DNA of 32,481 nucleotides, from positions 1 through 32,481 of the forward strand of contig CALATK010000039.1 in the NCBI GenBank assembly GCA_937891805.1, read 5' to 3'. The position numbers and the translations under genes were made by a program. The stretch is from an uncultured Fibrobacter sp. Lineage in GTDB: Bacteria; Fibrobacterota; Fibrobacteria; Fibrobacterales; Fibrobacteraceae. Below, one piece after another: positions 1 to 7,843 of this stretch (within the stretch, counting starts at the first letter, position 1; every line of letters starts with the position of its first letter). The notes beneath the pieces were generated by a model. The model saw only the letters and a program-made list of their open reading frames with translations. It made no database searches and was not told the origin of the DNA.

Positions 1-591
1 TTGATCTCCCACAGAGCACTTCGCACCGTTGGCAACCGACAGCGCACACTCATATCGCAGCGCGTTGGGGTGCTTGAAGCCGCCGAATTCTCCGATTTCC
101 AGGCCGACGCCCTGACCGGCGACTTCTTCGGCGAAATGTCCCTCATCGACGGCGAGCCCCGCTCCGCCTCGGTCCGCACCGTCAGCGACTCCCAGCTGAT
201 GATCATCTACCGCGACGCCTTCCTCTCGCTCATCAAGCAATACCCCGAACTCGCCATGTCGCTCCTCTCCGAAATGAGCAAGCGGCTCCGCAAGGCCAAC
301 AAGCAAATCGGCTCCCTCTCCACCATGTCGGTCAGCGGCCGCGTGGCCGGCACCCTGCTGAACCTCATGGAAGAACGCGGCGTGCGAATCCACACCGACA
401 ACGGCAAGATGGTCACCGTCATCCACAACCGTCCCACCCAGCAGCAGCTGGCGGACATGTCGGGCACCACCCGCGAAACCGTGAGCCGCATCAGTTCCAT
501 CCTGGTGAAAGCCGGCGCCATCGCCATCACGGGCAAGGACATCGTAATCTTTGACGAGGAGTCGCTACAGGAAAAAGCCGCCAAGGGATAA
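1..591 (+). CDS. CRP/FNR-family transcriptional regulator (5' end cut by window)
   Basis: This is the C-terminal part of a cAMP-receptor-like DNA-binding regulator. The segment GDFFGEMSLIDGEPRSASV is the classic end of the cyclic-nucleotide-binding jelly roll. It is followed by the dimerisation helix (about residues 75-105). A Crp-type winged helix-turn-helix comes next, with RPTQQQLADMSGTTRETVSR as its recognition region (about residues 144-163). The frame is open to the first base of the window, so the true start lies upstream and the TTG at position 1 should not be taken as the start. About 18 residues before GDFFGEM (VGVLEAAEFSDFQADALT) look like an insertion relative to typical family members. 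The effector cannot be told from the sequence. Family assignment is secure; specific function is unknown. Confidence 0.85.
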   Translation: MISHRALRTVGNRQRTLISQRVGVLEAAEFSDFQADALTGDFFGEMSLIDGEPRSASVRTVSDSQLMIIYRDAFLSLIKQYPELAMSLLSEMSKRLRKANKQIGSLSTMSVSGRVAGTLLNLMEERGVRIHTDNGKMVTVIHNRPTQQQLADMSGTTRETVSRISSILVKAGAIAITGKDIVIFDEESLQEKAAKG

Positions 592-876
592 GGGGGGAAG
601 CCTCCCCCTCGCCGCTGCTGCGTCATGGCGGGCAACTTGCCTAGAGCGGCAATCGAAGGAACCCGCCACCTGGCCGCATCAGCAGCTACCCCCTCTCCTA
701 GGGGGCACCCCTAAAACCCCGGGAAGCTGGATAGGGGCTAGGATCTAAGATTAGGGGCTAGGATCTAGAGGCTAGGATTTAGGGGTTAGGATTTAGGGGA
801 TAGGGAGCGCCGGTTCGAAGGAATGAAAAGTTTGAAGTTCGGATTGTGAATCCGGACGACAAGGTGAAAAAAGGAA
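592..876. other. Intergenic spacer with GC-rich hairpins and short tandem repeats
   Basis: No convincing gene lies in these 285 bases. Two perfect short GC-rich hairpins are visible. One is at 593-608 (GGGGGA/TCCCCC, 4-nt loop), directly after the regulator stop codon. The other is at 689-705 (CCCCCT/AGGGGG, 5-nt loop). Neither is followed by a T-run, so neither is a textbook intrinsic terminator, though the first may still stop transcription. Positions 732-804 hold degenerate tandem repeats (separate entry). The spacer ends in the ribosome-binding region (AAAAAAGGAA) of the PASTA gene. Confidence 0.6.
732..804. repeat. Degenerate tandem repeats of a GGCTAGGATYTA-type unit
   Basis: About five imperfect copies of a short unit follow one another: GGGGCTAGGATCTA, GGGGCTAGGATCTA, GAGGCTAGGATTTA, GGGGTTAGGATTTA and a terminal GGGGATAGG. 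Spacing is irregular, about 15-19 bases. The strand-biased AGG/TTAGG composition makes this clearly repetitive and not coding. It sits in the spacer upstream of the PASTA gene. Function is unknown; slipped-strand expansion is the simplest origin. Confidence 0.7.
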
Positions 877-1638
877 ATGAGTAAGATAAAGAATTTTTTT
901 AAGTGGTTCAAGACATCCCCGTTCATCAGGGCGTTCATCCTCTGGGTGGTGTTCCTGGTGATTCTCGCGCTTGCGGTAGATAAGATTGCGCTGCCTATTT
1001 TCTCCGGACAGTTCACCAGCACCGCCGAGGTGCCCGACCTGGAAGGCATGACCGAAGCCGAGGCGGACGCTGCGCTTTCGGCGGTGGGCTTCAAGGCCAA
1101 GTGGCTGGAAGAGGGCCGCTACAACGCCCAGGTGCCCGCGGGCCGCGCGCTGGTGCAGATGCCTGCCGCCGGTCGCATGGCCAAGGTAGGCCGCACCGTC
1201 CAGATCACGAGAAGCCTTGGACTCCGTCAGGTGGAAATTCCGGACCTTCGCGGAAAGAGCCAGAAGCAGGCCACCATAACGCTGACCCGCGCAGGCCTTG
1301 TGCAGGGCCAGATCATCAAGGGCGCCCACAAGAGCATTCCCCGCGGAGTGGTTATCCGCACAGACCCTATGGCCGGCGACACCGCCCGCGTGGGCGATAC
1401 CGTCAACGTCATCATCTCTGCAGGTGAAACTCTCGGGCGCGTGCTGCTGCCCTCCTTTGCAGGCGAAGTCATCGACGACGTGTTCGTGAAAGTGGAACAG
1501 CTTGGGTTCAAGGTAGGCAACGTGAAGCGCGTCAAGGCCGAAAATGGCGAAGCCCCGAACACCGTCATAGAAACCTCTCCCAAGGAGGGCGACTACCTGT
1601 TGCCCGACACCAAGATTGACTTTGTGATTGCCGACTAG
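877..1638 (+). CDS. Membrane-anchored PASTA-domain protein
   Basis: The product is a 253-aa bitopic protein. It has a short basic cytoplasmic N-terminus (MSKIKNFFKWFK), one membrane helix at about residues 17-40, and then three PASTA repeats: about 51-111 (VPDLEGM...), 118-182 (IPDLRGK...) and 187-253 (LPSFAGE...). PASTA domains usually bind peptidoglycan or muropeptides and occur in PBPs and PrkC-type kinases. Here there is no kinase or transpeptidase domain, so the protein is probably a stand-alone periplasmic cell-wall sensor or scaffold. The start ATG follows an AAGGAA Shine-Dalgarno. Two bases separate its stop from the next gene, suggesting an operon with the TPR and LolB-like lipoproteins. 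Confidence 0.85.
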   Translation: MSKIKNFFKWFKTSPFIRAFILWVVFLVILALAVDKIALPIFSGQFTSTAEVPDLEGMTEAEADAALSAVGFKAKWLEEGRYNAQVPAGRALVQMPAAGRMAKVGRTVQITRSLGLRQVEIPDLRGKSQKQATITLTRAGLVQGQIIKGAHKSIPRGVVIRTDPMAGDTARVGDTVNVIISAGETLGRVLLPSFAGEVIDDVFVKVEQLGFKVGNVKRVKAENGEAPNTVIETSPKEGDYLLPDTKIDFVIAD

Positions 1639-1640
1639 CT

Positions 1641-3569
1641 ATGTTCCGTAGAGGTCTGACATTTTTCTGGACGATAGCGCTGGTGGCGCTCTTGGCGGCG
1701 TGCAGTTCTGCACCCCGCAAGGACGCTGGCGGCCAGGCGACCCTGACGGCGGCGGATTCTGCCGCCATCGCAAAAGCCGTTGCACAGAAGGCCGAAACAA
1801 AACAGCCGGCAACGGTCCAGAATCTGGACGTGGCTCACGAATCGTTCATCCGGGCTATGGAAATGGAACTCCGGGGCGAAAAGGCCCTGGCCGAAATTTT
1901 CTGGCAGCGGGCTTTCGAGGCGGACCCTGAAAGCCGCTACCTCTCCTTCGCCGTGGCCGAACGGATTGCCGCCCACGGCGAAGATTCTGCCGCGCTGGCA
2001 CTAGCCCAGCGCGCCAACCAGCTGAAAGGCAAGACGAACCCCGGTCAGTTCGAACTGCTTGCTAAGTTGTATGTAAAAGCGGGAATCGCCGATTCTGCCC
2101 GTCGGTATTTCAATCTGGCGCTGGATTCTTCCCGCTATCAGGACATGACGCTCCTGTACGATTACAGCCTGTTTCTGGAAGCGGTGCAAGACAAAAAGGA
2201 ACTAGTGCGGGTCTATGACCTGCTGCTCCCCCAGGTGAACTACATCTCTTCGCTATTCCAGCGGCAGCTGAACTTGCTCATCGACATGCACAAGGATTCC
2301 GCCGTGGTGGAGCTTTTTGCCAAGGGCTACGAGGCTACCGGCGACAAGAAAATGTTGCTCCAGCAGGTGCAGGGGCTTATCATCCAGAAGCGCAATGCCG
2401 AGGCCCGTGCCATCGTGGATACCCTCAGCACCGTGTCGGAATACGAAGAGAACATGATTAACTTGGTGCTCCTGGTGATTGCAAAAGACAGTCGTGCCGA
2501 CGCCCTCGCCTTTTTGCGGAAAAAGATCTACACCGACCATCTGGAATCTCCCGTGCTGATTTATTTCTTGGCCAACTACGAATATGCCCAGAACGAGGTG
2601 GACAGCGCGAAGGTTCATTACAACAAGGCCCTGGAGGGTCTCACGAGCAAGCCCTTTGCGGCCCAGGCCTGCAGGGCTCTGGCCGGAATCGCCCTCACCG
2701 AAAAAAAGAAGGACGATGCCGTTGCCTACGCCGTGCGTGCGGACTCCATTCTGGACGGTAACGACAAGGATTTCTTGGCCATGACCTATGGCTATGCGGG
2801 CAAGTACCAGCAGGCCTATTATCTGCTGGACTCCCTGCTTGGAGTCTGGACCAACTGGACGCCCATGGCGGGCATCGCCGATTCCGCGTCGGTTGCCCAG
2901 GTGAATCATGAAGCCCAAAAAACTTACAGGCACTTGCAGCATACCTACGCCAAAATTCTGGTAGCGCAGGCGCAAGAAATTGAATCCGACGGCAAGGCCG
3001 ATTCCCTCAAGCTTTTCCAGGCGCACGAGGCGCGGTCCAAGGCGAACCTGTTCTGGGAAAGCATGCTGATGGGAGATTCCACCAGCCTGCTCATCCGTTT
3101 CAACATGGCCATGAATCTGGAACGCATGGAAGAATTTGACGAATCCTTCAAGCTGTTCGAATACCTGCTGACCGCCCCGGACAGGGGCGAGCTGGACAGG
3201 CCCGAAGTGTACAACTACTACGGATACTCCCTTATCGACCTGAACCGCTCTCCCGAAGAAGTGGACAAGGGGATTGCGCTGGTGGACAAGGCTCTTGCAC
3301 TCGAAAAGGGCAAGGCTCCGTCGGAAGCGTTCTTGGATTCAAAGGCCTGGGGGCTCTACCGCAAGGGAAAATTCGAAGAAGCCTACGCCGTGATGCAGCA
3401 GATAAAGTCTGAAAATTTCAAGGAAGACTACGTTTACTGGGAACACATGGGCGCCATACAGGCAGGGCTCGGCAAGACCGCCGATGCGGTCAAGTCTTAC
3501 AAGCTGGTGCTCAAGCTCAGGCCCAACAACAAGGCCGCCAAGGAATTTTTGAAACAGCACAAGAAGTAA
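1641..3569 (+). CDS. TPR-repeat lipoprotein
   Basis: The 642-aa product starts with a lipoprotein signal peptide: basic MFRR, a hydrophobic core, and a lipobox LLAAC with the acylated cysteine at residue 21. The rest is almost entirely alpha-helical. It contains many tetratricopeptide-like helix pairs, for example around residues 60-150 and 500-640, with typical small/aromatic spacing (AEIFWQRAFEADPESRYLSF; AVKSYKLVLKLRPNNKAAKE). Such proteins act as scaffolds for envelope complexes; this one is probably attached to the outer or inner membrane facing the periplasm. It lies 2 bases after the PASTA gene and 6 bases before the next ATG, so it is very likely co-transcribed. No enzymatic motif is visible, and its partner is unknown. 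Confidence 0.8.
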   Translation: MFRRGLTFFWTIALVALLAACSSAPRKDAGGQATLTAADSAAIAKAVAQKAETKQPATVQNLDVAHESFIRAMEMELRGEKALAEIFWQRAFEADPESRYLSFAVAERIAAHGEDSAALALAQRANQLKGKTNPGQFELLAKLYVKAGIADSARRYFNLALDSSRYQDMTLLYDYSLFLEAVQDKKELVRVYDLLLPQVNYISSLFQRQLNLLIDMHKDSAVVELFAKGYEATGDKKMLLQQVQGLIIQKRNAEARAIVDTLSTVSEYEENMINLVLLVIAKDSRADALAFLRKKIYTDHLESPVLIYFLANYEYAQNEVDSAKVHYNKALEGLTSKPFAAQACRALAGIALTEKKKDDAVAYAVRADSILDGNDKDFLAMTYGYAGKYQQAYYLLDSLLGVWTNWTPMAGIADSASVAQVNHEAQKTYRHLQHTYAKILVAQAQEIESDGKADSLKLFQAHEARSKANLFWESMLMGDSTSLLIRFNMAMNLERMEEFDESFKLFEYLLTAPDRGELDRPEVYNYYGYSLIDLNRSPEEVDKGIALVDKALALEKGKAPSEAFLDSKAWGLYRKGKFEEAYAVMQQIKSENFKEDYVYWEHMGAIQAGLGKTADAVKSYKLVLKLRPNNKAAKEFLKQHKK

Positions 3570-3645
3570 GGCGCTATGTCTTTTCGGGTCTTTTCACAAC
3601 GGCGTCATTCAGGAGCAACTGCGTCAGCCACGGATTTCTCCCAGC

Positions 3646-3673
3646 GTCATCCTGGAGCGCAGCGATGGGATCC
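3646..3673 (+). repeat. Dispersed CATYCTG...GGATCC-type intergenic repeat, copy 1
   Basis: A 28-base element beginning GTCATCCTGGAGCG and ending GATGGGATCC lies between the TPR gene and the LolB-like gene. A more degenerate relative appears just upstream at 3603-3622 (GTCATTCAGGAGC...). A second copy in the window is at 4470-4497. Elements of this type (GTCATYCTGAGCGNAGCGAAGRATCC) are frequent small dispersed repeats in several bacterial genomes. The element is in frame with the following lipoprotein gene, so automated start choice could wrongly absorb it into that protein. Confidence 0.6.
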
Positions 3674-3692
3674 ATACAGTTCTTGCCATCGC

Positions 3693-4448
3693 TTGAAAAA
3701 AGCATCAACATTCATACTCATTTTTTTTGCTGCCCTCCTTCTGGCAGGCTGCGCCGGAAGCCGTGGCACCGCAGGCGCCTGCGAAGGTTCTGTGGAATGC
3801 GCCCAGGAGCAGGCACGCCCCGACAGCTTGCGGGCTAAATTCCAGCTGAACATCACCCAAGAAGACGGCAAGATCCAGGAGTTCGACGCCGTGCTTTTCT
3901 CTGTACCGGGAAAACGGTACAGGCTTGAACTGACGGGCCCCTTGGGAATCGGCGTCGCCTCTATGCTGTGGACAGAATCCGGCTGGCAGATGGTGTTCCC
4001 GACAGAAAAGCTCTACGTAAAGGGGAACGGCTACATGGTGGGCCTCTTGAACGACAACACGCTCCCGCTGGTGCATATCCATCAGGTCGCGGCCCTCTTT
4101 GAAGGCAAGCTTCTTCCAGAGCGCTTCGAGAAAACCGGGTCAAAGGATTCGTCGGGCGTGACCGTCGTGAGCGCGAAGGAATCCACCGGACGCCTGTTCA
4201 GCTACGGCGAAAAAGACGGACGCGTCCAGTGGCTCTTGCGTACGGGCCGCGACGGCAAGCCGGAAAAAACCGTCTTTTTGGACGAAGGGACCCTCGAAGG
4301 CCGCGCCATGCCCAGGAACATCCGTTTTGAGCGGGACGGAAAAGTCTTTCTGGAAATTTTCATCAAGAAAGTGACCCACGGAAAATCCTTCAGCCTGGGC
4401 ACCTGGCGCCTGAATATCCCCAAAAGCTTCAAGGCTGTCGGGGAATAG
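3693..4448 (+). CDS. LolB/DUF4292-like outer-membrane lipoprotein
   Basis: The product is a predicted lipoprotein of 251 aa if started at TTG 3693. From there the sequence reads LKKASTFILIFFAALLLAGC: a textbook lipoprotein signal with the acylated cysteine at residue 20. The in-frame ATG at 3576 would put 39 repeat-derived residues before the signal peptide, so I prefer the TTG even though no strong Shine-Dalgarno precedes it. The mature part (LRAKFQLNITQEDGKIQEFDAVLFSVPGKRYRLELTG...) has the beta-strand pattern of the LolA/LolB and DUF4292 half-barrels, which bind lipids or lipoproteins. It is probably involved in lipoprotein delivery to the outer membrane, together with the TPR lipoprotein before it. 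The family call is by fold pattern only. Confidence 0.6.
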   Translation: MKKASTFILIFFAALLLAGCAGSRGTAGACEGSVECAQEQARPDSLRAKFQLNITQEDGKIQEFDAVLFSVPGKRYRLELTGPLGIGVASMLWTESGWQMVFPTEKLYVKGNGYMVGLLNDNTLPLVHIHQVAALFEGKLLPERFEKTGSKDSSGVTVVSAKESTGRLFSYGEKDGRVQWLLRTGRDGKPEKTVFLDEGTLEGRAMPRNIRFERDGKVFLEIFIKKVTHGKSFSLGTWRLNIPKSFKAVGE

Positions 4449-4469
4449 CTGTTTAGCGCTCATTATCGC

Positions 4470-4497
4470 CATTCTGAGTGCGATGCACGAAGAATCC
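4470..4497 (+). repeat. Dispersed CATTCTGAG...GAATCC repeat, copy 2
   Basis: CATTCTGAGTGCGATGC followed by ACGAAGAATCC lies between the LolB-like gene and ugd. It shares the CATYCTG start and the GRATCC end with the element at 3646-3673, but differs in the middle. It directly abuts the putative terminator at 4496-4531. Confidence 0.5.
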
Positions 4498-4531
4498 TGT
4501 GCTGCGTTTGTGCCTACGACAGGGCTTTTTT
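4496..4531 (+). terminator. Possible intrinsic terminator after the envelope lipoprotein operon
   Basis: CCTGT (4496-4500) can pair with ACAGG (4519-4523) across an 18-base loop. It is followed by GC and six T residues (4526-4531). The stem is short and the loop long, so efficiency is doubtful, but the position between operon end and ugd start fits. Confidence 0.35.
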
Positions 4532-4547
4532 CTACATTGTAATTACT

Positions 4548-5918
4548 ATGAGTTTCAATACCAAGATTCTTTGTATTGGTGCGGGCTACGTCGGTGGCCC
4601 CACCATGACCGTTATCGCCGACAAGTGCCCCGATGTGAAGGTGACCGTGGTGGATATCAACCAGGCTCGTATCGATGCCTGGAATAGCGAAAACCTCCCG
4701 ATTTTTGAACCCGGCCTAGACGACGTGGTAAAGCGTGCCCGTGGCCGCAATCTCTTCTTTAGCACCGACATTCCCGCAGCTATCAAGGAAGCGGACATTA
4801 TCTTCGTGTCTGTGAACACTCCCACAAAGACATTTGGTCATGGCGCCGGAAAGGCATCTGACCTGCAGTACTGGGAAAAGACCGCCCGCAACATTTTGGA
4901 AATTGCCGATGAAGGCAAGATTATCGTGGAAAAGTCCACCCTGCCGGTTCGTACTGCTGCCGCTATGGAACGAATTTTGAACAGCAACGACAAGGGCCTG
5001 CACTTTGAGGTTCTGTCGAACCCCGAGTTCCTGGCCGAAGGAACCGCCATCAAGGACCTGTTTGAACCGGACCGCGTGCTTATCGGGTCCCACCAGACGG
5101 AATCGGGACTTGCCGCTTGCCAGAAACTGGTGGACGTGTATGCCCACTGGGTTCCCCGTGACCGAATCCTCACCACCAACCTCTGGAGTTCCGAGCTGAC
5201 CAAGCTTACCGCCAACGCCTTCTTGGCTCAGCGTATCAGTTCCATCAACTCCATCAGCGCCCTTTGCGAAAAGACCGGTGCCGATGTGGACGAGGTGGCT
5301 TTTGTGATGGGCAAGGACACCCGCATAGGCCCCAAGTTCCTCAAGGCTTCCATCGGTTTTGGCGGCAGTTGCTTCAAGAAGGACATATTGAACCTGGTGT
5401 ACCTTTGCGGCTATTATGGTCTCCCTGAGGTGGCCGCCTACTGGGAATCCGTGGTTAAGATTAACGAATGGCAGACCCACCGCGTGGTGGACCGCATGCT
5501 GGAAACCATGTTCAATACCATCGCCGGTAAGAAGATTGCAGTGTTCGGTTTCGCCTTCAAGGCCAATACCGGTGACACCCGCGAAAGCCCGGCGAACCTG
5601 GTGGTTCGGGACCTGCTCAATGAACATGCGGTGCCGGTGGTGACCGACCCCAAGGCCATTCCCGACGCCAAGCGCGACCTGAAGGACGTGCTTGACCAGG
5701 TGACATTCGAAGAAGACCCCTACAAGGCTGCCGAAGGCGCTCATGCTGTGGTGGTCTGCACCGAATGGAAATGCTTTGCCGAGCTGGATTGGAAACGAAT
5801 ATACAGCTCCATGGCCAAGCCCGCCTTCGTGTTCGATGGTCGCAACATCCTGGATGCTGACGCTCTCCGTAAGATTGGTTTCGAGGTGTCCAGCATTGGT
5901 AAGGGGAAGGCGGAATAG
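4548..5918 (+). CDS. ugd: UDP-glucose 6-dehydrogenase, animal-like type
   Basis: This enzyme oxidises UDP-glucose to UDP-glucuronate with two NAD+, a cytoplasmic precursor step for surface polysaccharides. The N-terminal Rossmann motif is GAGYVGGPT (residues 11-19). The catalytic cysteine lies in [11 protein letters not shown] at C275, and the UDP-binding C-terminal domain includes [16 protein letters not shown]. The 456-aa length and many segments ([49 protein letters not shown]) closely match the animal UGDH type rather than the shorter Ugd/TuaD type. It is codon-rich in G+C like the flanking core genes, so it may predate the AT-rich cluster that follows. The call is very secure. Confidence 0.95.
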   Translation: MSFNTKILCIGAGYVGGPTMTVIADKCPDVKVTVVDINQARIDAWNSENLPIFEPGLDDVVKRARGRNLFFSTDIPAAIKEADIIFVSVNTPTKTFGHGAGKASDLQYWEKTARNILEIADEGKIIVEKSTLPVRTAAAMERILNSNDKGLHFEVLSNPEFLAEGTAIKDLFEPDRVLIGSHQTESGLAACQKLVDVYAHWVPRDRILTTNLWSSELTKLTANAFLAQRISSINSISALCEKTGADVDEVAFVMGKDTRIGPKFLKASIGFGGSCFKKDILNLVYLCGYYGLPEVAAYWESVVKINEWQTHRVVDRMLETMFNTIAGKKIAVFGFAFKANTGDTRESPANLVVRDLLNEHAVPVVTDPKAIPDAKRDLKDVLDQVTFEEDPYKAAEGAHAVVVCTEWKCFAELDWKRIYSSMAKPAFVFDGRNILDADALRKIGFEVSSIGKGKAE

Positions 5919-5996
5919 GAATTTTTGACCGCCTTGTTGTGTCGTTACGTAGCCTCTCCGCGGTAAAGCAATGACAAAAATTTACATGCTGTAAGT

Positions 5997-6024
5997 TGTA
6001 GAAAAATGTGAGTGTTTTTCTACA
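5997..6024. repeat. Perfect 10-bp inverted repeat (operator-like or terminator-like)
   Basis: Left arm TGTAGAAAAA (5997-6006), spacer TGTGAGTG, right arm TTTTTCTACA (6015-6024). The right arm contains five Ts but no downstream T-run. The related palindrome at 6040-6054 repeats the same core, which favours protein binding over a simple terminator. Confidence 0.65.
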
Positions 6025-6173
6025 GCCGTGGCGTGGCGTTTTCTACTGTAGAAAGCGATTTTCTGGGACATTGGGCAGCTTAGTATTTTAGGGTGCGCCA
6101 GTTAGCAGGAAAAATACTATAATTTTATCAAAAAAATAAAAGAGAGAGCAGTGCAACTACTTGAAAAAAATGA

Positions 6174-6179
6174 TATATT
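6174..6179 (+). promoter_or_regulatory. TATATT box upstream of wzx
   Basis: TATATT lies 31 bases before the flippase ATG. The same hexamer precedes several other genes in the window (7817, 10218, 27488, 29805 and, on the minus strand, 20974-20969), suggesting a -10 element. No convincing -35 is seen, and the surroundings are AT-rich, so chance occurrence is possible. Confidence 0.3.
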
Positions 6180-6210
6180 TTGTTAAACAGGTAATATTGA
6201 TAACCAACAA

Positions 6211-7653
6211 ATGCCATCTGCCAAGACTGTAACAACTAATTTTTTTTGGAGATTCTTTGAGCGAAGTGGGGCTCAGTTAGTAACGTTTCTTGTCTCCATA
6301 ATTTTGGCAAGGCTCCTTGAACCTTCTGTTTATGGAGAGATTGCTCTTGTATTGGTTTTTACAACTTTACTGCAGGTTTTTGTTGATAGCGGATTTGGTG
6401 TTGCTCTCATTCAAAAAAAGAATGCGGACAACCTTGACTTTTCCTCTGTCTTTTATTTTAACATTTTTTCATGTGCTATTTTATATGGGCTGATTTTTTT
6501 TGCAGCTCCTTATATATCTACATTTTATCATTTGGATCATCTTACACCGGTTATACGTGTACTTGGGCTTGTACTAATTGTATCGGCTGTCCGTAATGTA
6601 CAACAAGCGTATGTTTCCAAAAATCTCATATTTAAAAAATTCTTTTTTGCGACCATTGGCGGGACAATAAGTGCTGCTATTGTTGGTATTACAATGGCTT
6701 GTTTGGGTTTTGGAATATGGGCTCTTGTTGGGCAACAGCTTACCAATGTAATCGTTGGAACAATAATTCTATGGATGACTGTCAAATGGCGTCCAGAACT
6801 TATTTTTTCCTTAGAACGCTTAAAAAAATTGTTCAATTTTGGATGGAAAATGCTTGTGTCTGCATTGCTTGATACGGGATATAATCAACTTCGTCAATTA
6901 ATCATAGGAAAAATCTATACCGCTAAAGATTTGGCGTTTTATAATCAAGGATATCACTTTCCTCATGTGGTTGCCGTAAATATTAACACCTCTATTGATA
7001 GTGTATTGTTGCCTGCCATGTCTGCAGAACAAGACAATCGTAAACGTGTGCGGGAGATGACACGAAGAGCAATCCGTGTTAGTACTTACATTATGATGCC
7101 CATGATGATAGGGTTAGCTGTCTGTGCAGAGCCTTTGGTTCGATTGGTTCTTACTGAAAAATGGATGTCCTGTGTTCCCTTTTTGAGAATATTTTGTATT
7201 ACATACGCTTTCTTCCCTATACATACAGCGAACCTTAATGCTATAAAAGCTCTGGGACGAAGCGATATCTTTCTCAAGTTGGAAATAGCAAAAAAGGTAG
7301 TCGGGCTGACGGCAATTTTAATAACGATGAATATCAGTGTAATGGCAATGGCATATAGCATGCTTGTAGTTAGCGTTTTAAGCCAAATCATCAATAGTTG
7401 GCCAAATAAAAAATTATTAGATTATCATTATCTAGCTCAATTAAAAGATATGCTTCCGCAAATTGTTTTTTCTTGCATTATGGGAGCTGCCGTCTATAGC
7501 ATCAAATTCGTTGGTTTTGATGATTTGACTACCATAATTCTGCAGATTGTTGCAGGCTTTACGATGTACATTTCCCTTTCTAAACTGTTTCAAATAGAAA
7601 GTTTCAAATACATTATTGATACAATCGTAAAACTTTTTAATCAAAAAAAATAA
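6211..7653 (+). CDS. Wzx-type polysaccharide flippase (MOP superfamily)
   Basis: The 480-aa polytopic protein begins TTNFFWRFFERSGAQLVTF and continues ILARLLEPSVYGEIALVLVF. This is the typical N-terminus of WzxC/TuaB-like lipopolysaccharide or teichuronic-acid flippases. Hydrophobic stretches recur along the whole length, and the C-terminus is basic (LFNQKK). The family moves undecaprenyl-linked oligosaccharide repeat units from the cytoplasmic to the periplasmic face of the inner membrane, where Wzy polymerises them; a Wzy candidate is at 13373-14728. The gene is strikingly AT-rich compared with ugd upstream and uses many A/T-ending codons, a sign of horizontal acquisition common in Wzx/Wzy genes. 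Substrate cannot be read from sequence. Confidence 0.88.
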   Translation: MPSAKTVTTNFFWRFFERSGAQLVTFLVSIILARLLEPSVYGEIALVLVFTTLLQVFVDSGFGVALIQKKNADNLDFSSVFYFNIFSCAILYGLIFFAAPYISTFYHLDHLTPVIRVLGLVLIVSAVRNVQQAYVSKNLIFKKFFFATIGGTISAAIVGITMACLGFGIWALVGQQLTNVIVGTIILWMTVKWRPELIFSLERLKKLFNFGWKMLVSALLDTGYNQLRQLIIGKIYTAKDLAFYNQGYHFPHVVAVNINTSIDSVLLPAMSAEQDNRKRVREMTRRAIRVSTYIMMPMMIGLAVCAEPLVRLVLTEKWMSCVPFLRIFCITYAFFPIHTANLNAIKALGRSDIFLKLEIAKKVVGLTAILITMNISVMAMAYSMLVVSVLSQIINSWPNKKLLDYHYLAQLKDMLPQIVFSCIMGAAVYSIKFVGFDDLTTIILQIVAGFTMYISLSKLFQIESFKYIIDTIVKLFNQKK

Positions 7654-7843
7654 ATTAAAAATGCCAATCAAATTCCCTACAATTGGCAAAACCACGCAAT
7701 CATAAGTATTCTTATAGTTTATGTGATGTGCAATTTAATTGATTATGTTAGGATTCAACTATTAGAAAAGCTCCTGTTTAAAATAATTAATTCGAAATTA
7801 AATAAAAAAATTTAGCTATATTAGCAGACATAAGAAGGTTTTT
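7654..7843. promoter_or_regulatory. AT-rich spacer with a promoter-like TATATT box (7817-7822)
   Basis: The spacer is very AT-rich and shows no ORF. TATATT at 7817-7822 (context TTTAGCTATATTAGC) is 21 bases before the aminotransferase ATG. It is followed by a good ribosome-binding site, AAGAAGG. This suggests that the aminotransferase and ATP-grasp pair may have its own promoter, independent of wzx. Confidence 0.35.

Larger units (their letters stand above)
5919..6210. promoter_or_regulatory. Spacer with nested inverted repeats; boundary of the AT-rich polysaccharide cluster
   Basis: No gene is seen in these 292 bases. Two inverted repeats sharing the word TGTAGAAA/TTTCTACA stand out. One is at 5997-6024 (10-bp perfect arms TGTAGAAAAA/TTTTTCTACA, 8-nt spacer). 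The other is at 6040-6054 (7-bp arms TTTCTAC/GTAGAAA around one base). A consensus-like TATAAT is at 6118-6123 and a TATATT at 6174-6179. Base composition falls sharply from here into the flippase gene. The region is a plausible promoter/operator for the polysaccharide cluster and perhaps a terminator for ugd; the wzx ATG has only a weak ribosome-binding site. Confidence 0.45.

Noticed and set aside
3576..3692. Upstream ATG for the LolB-like lipoprotein
   Set aside because: The extra 39 residues are encoded largely by a dispersed repeat and would bury a perfect lipoprotein signal peptide.
4716..5744. 342-codon open frame antisense to ugd
   Set aside because: It is a mirror of a highly conserved gene with strong codon bias, with no recognisable motif and no ribosome-binding context.
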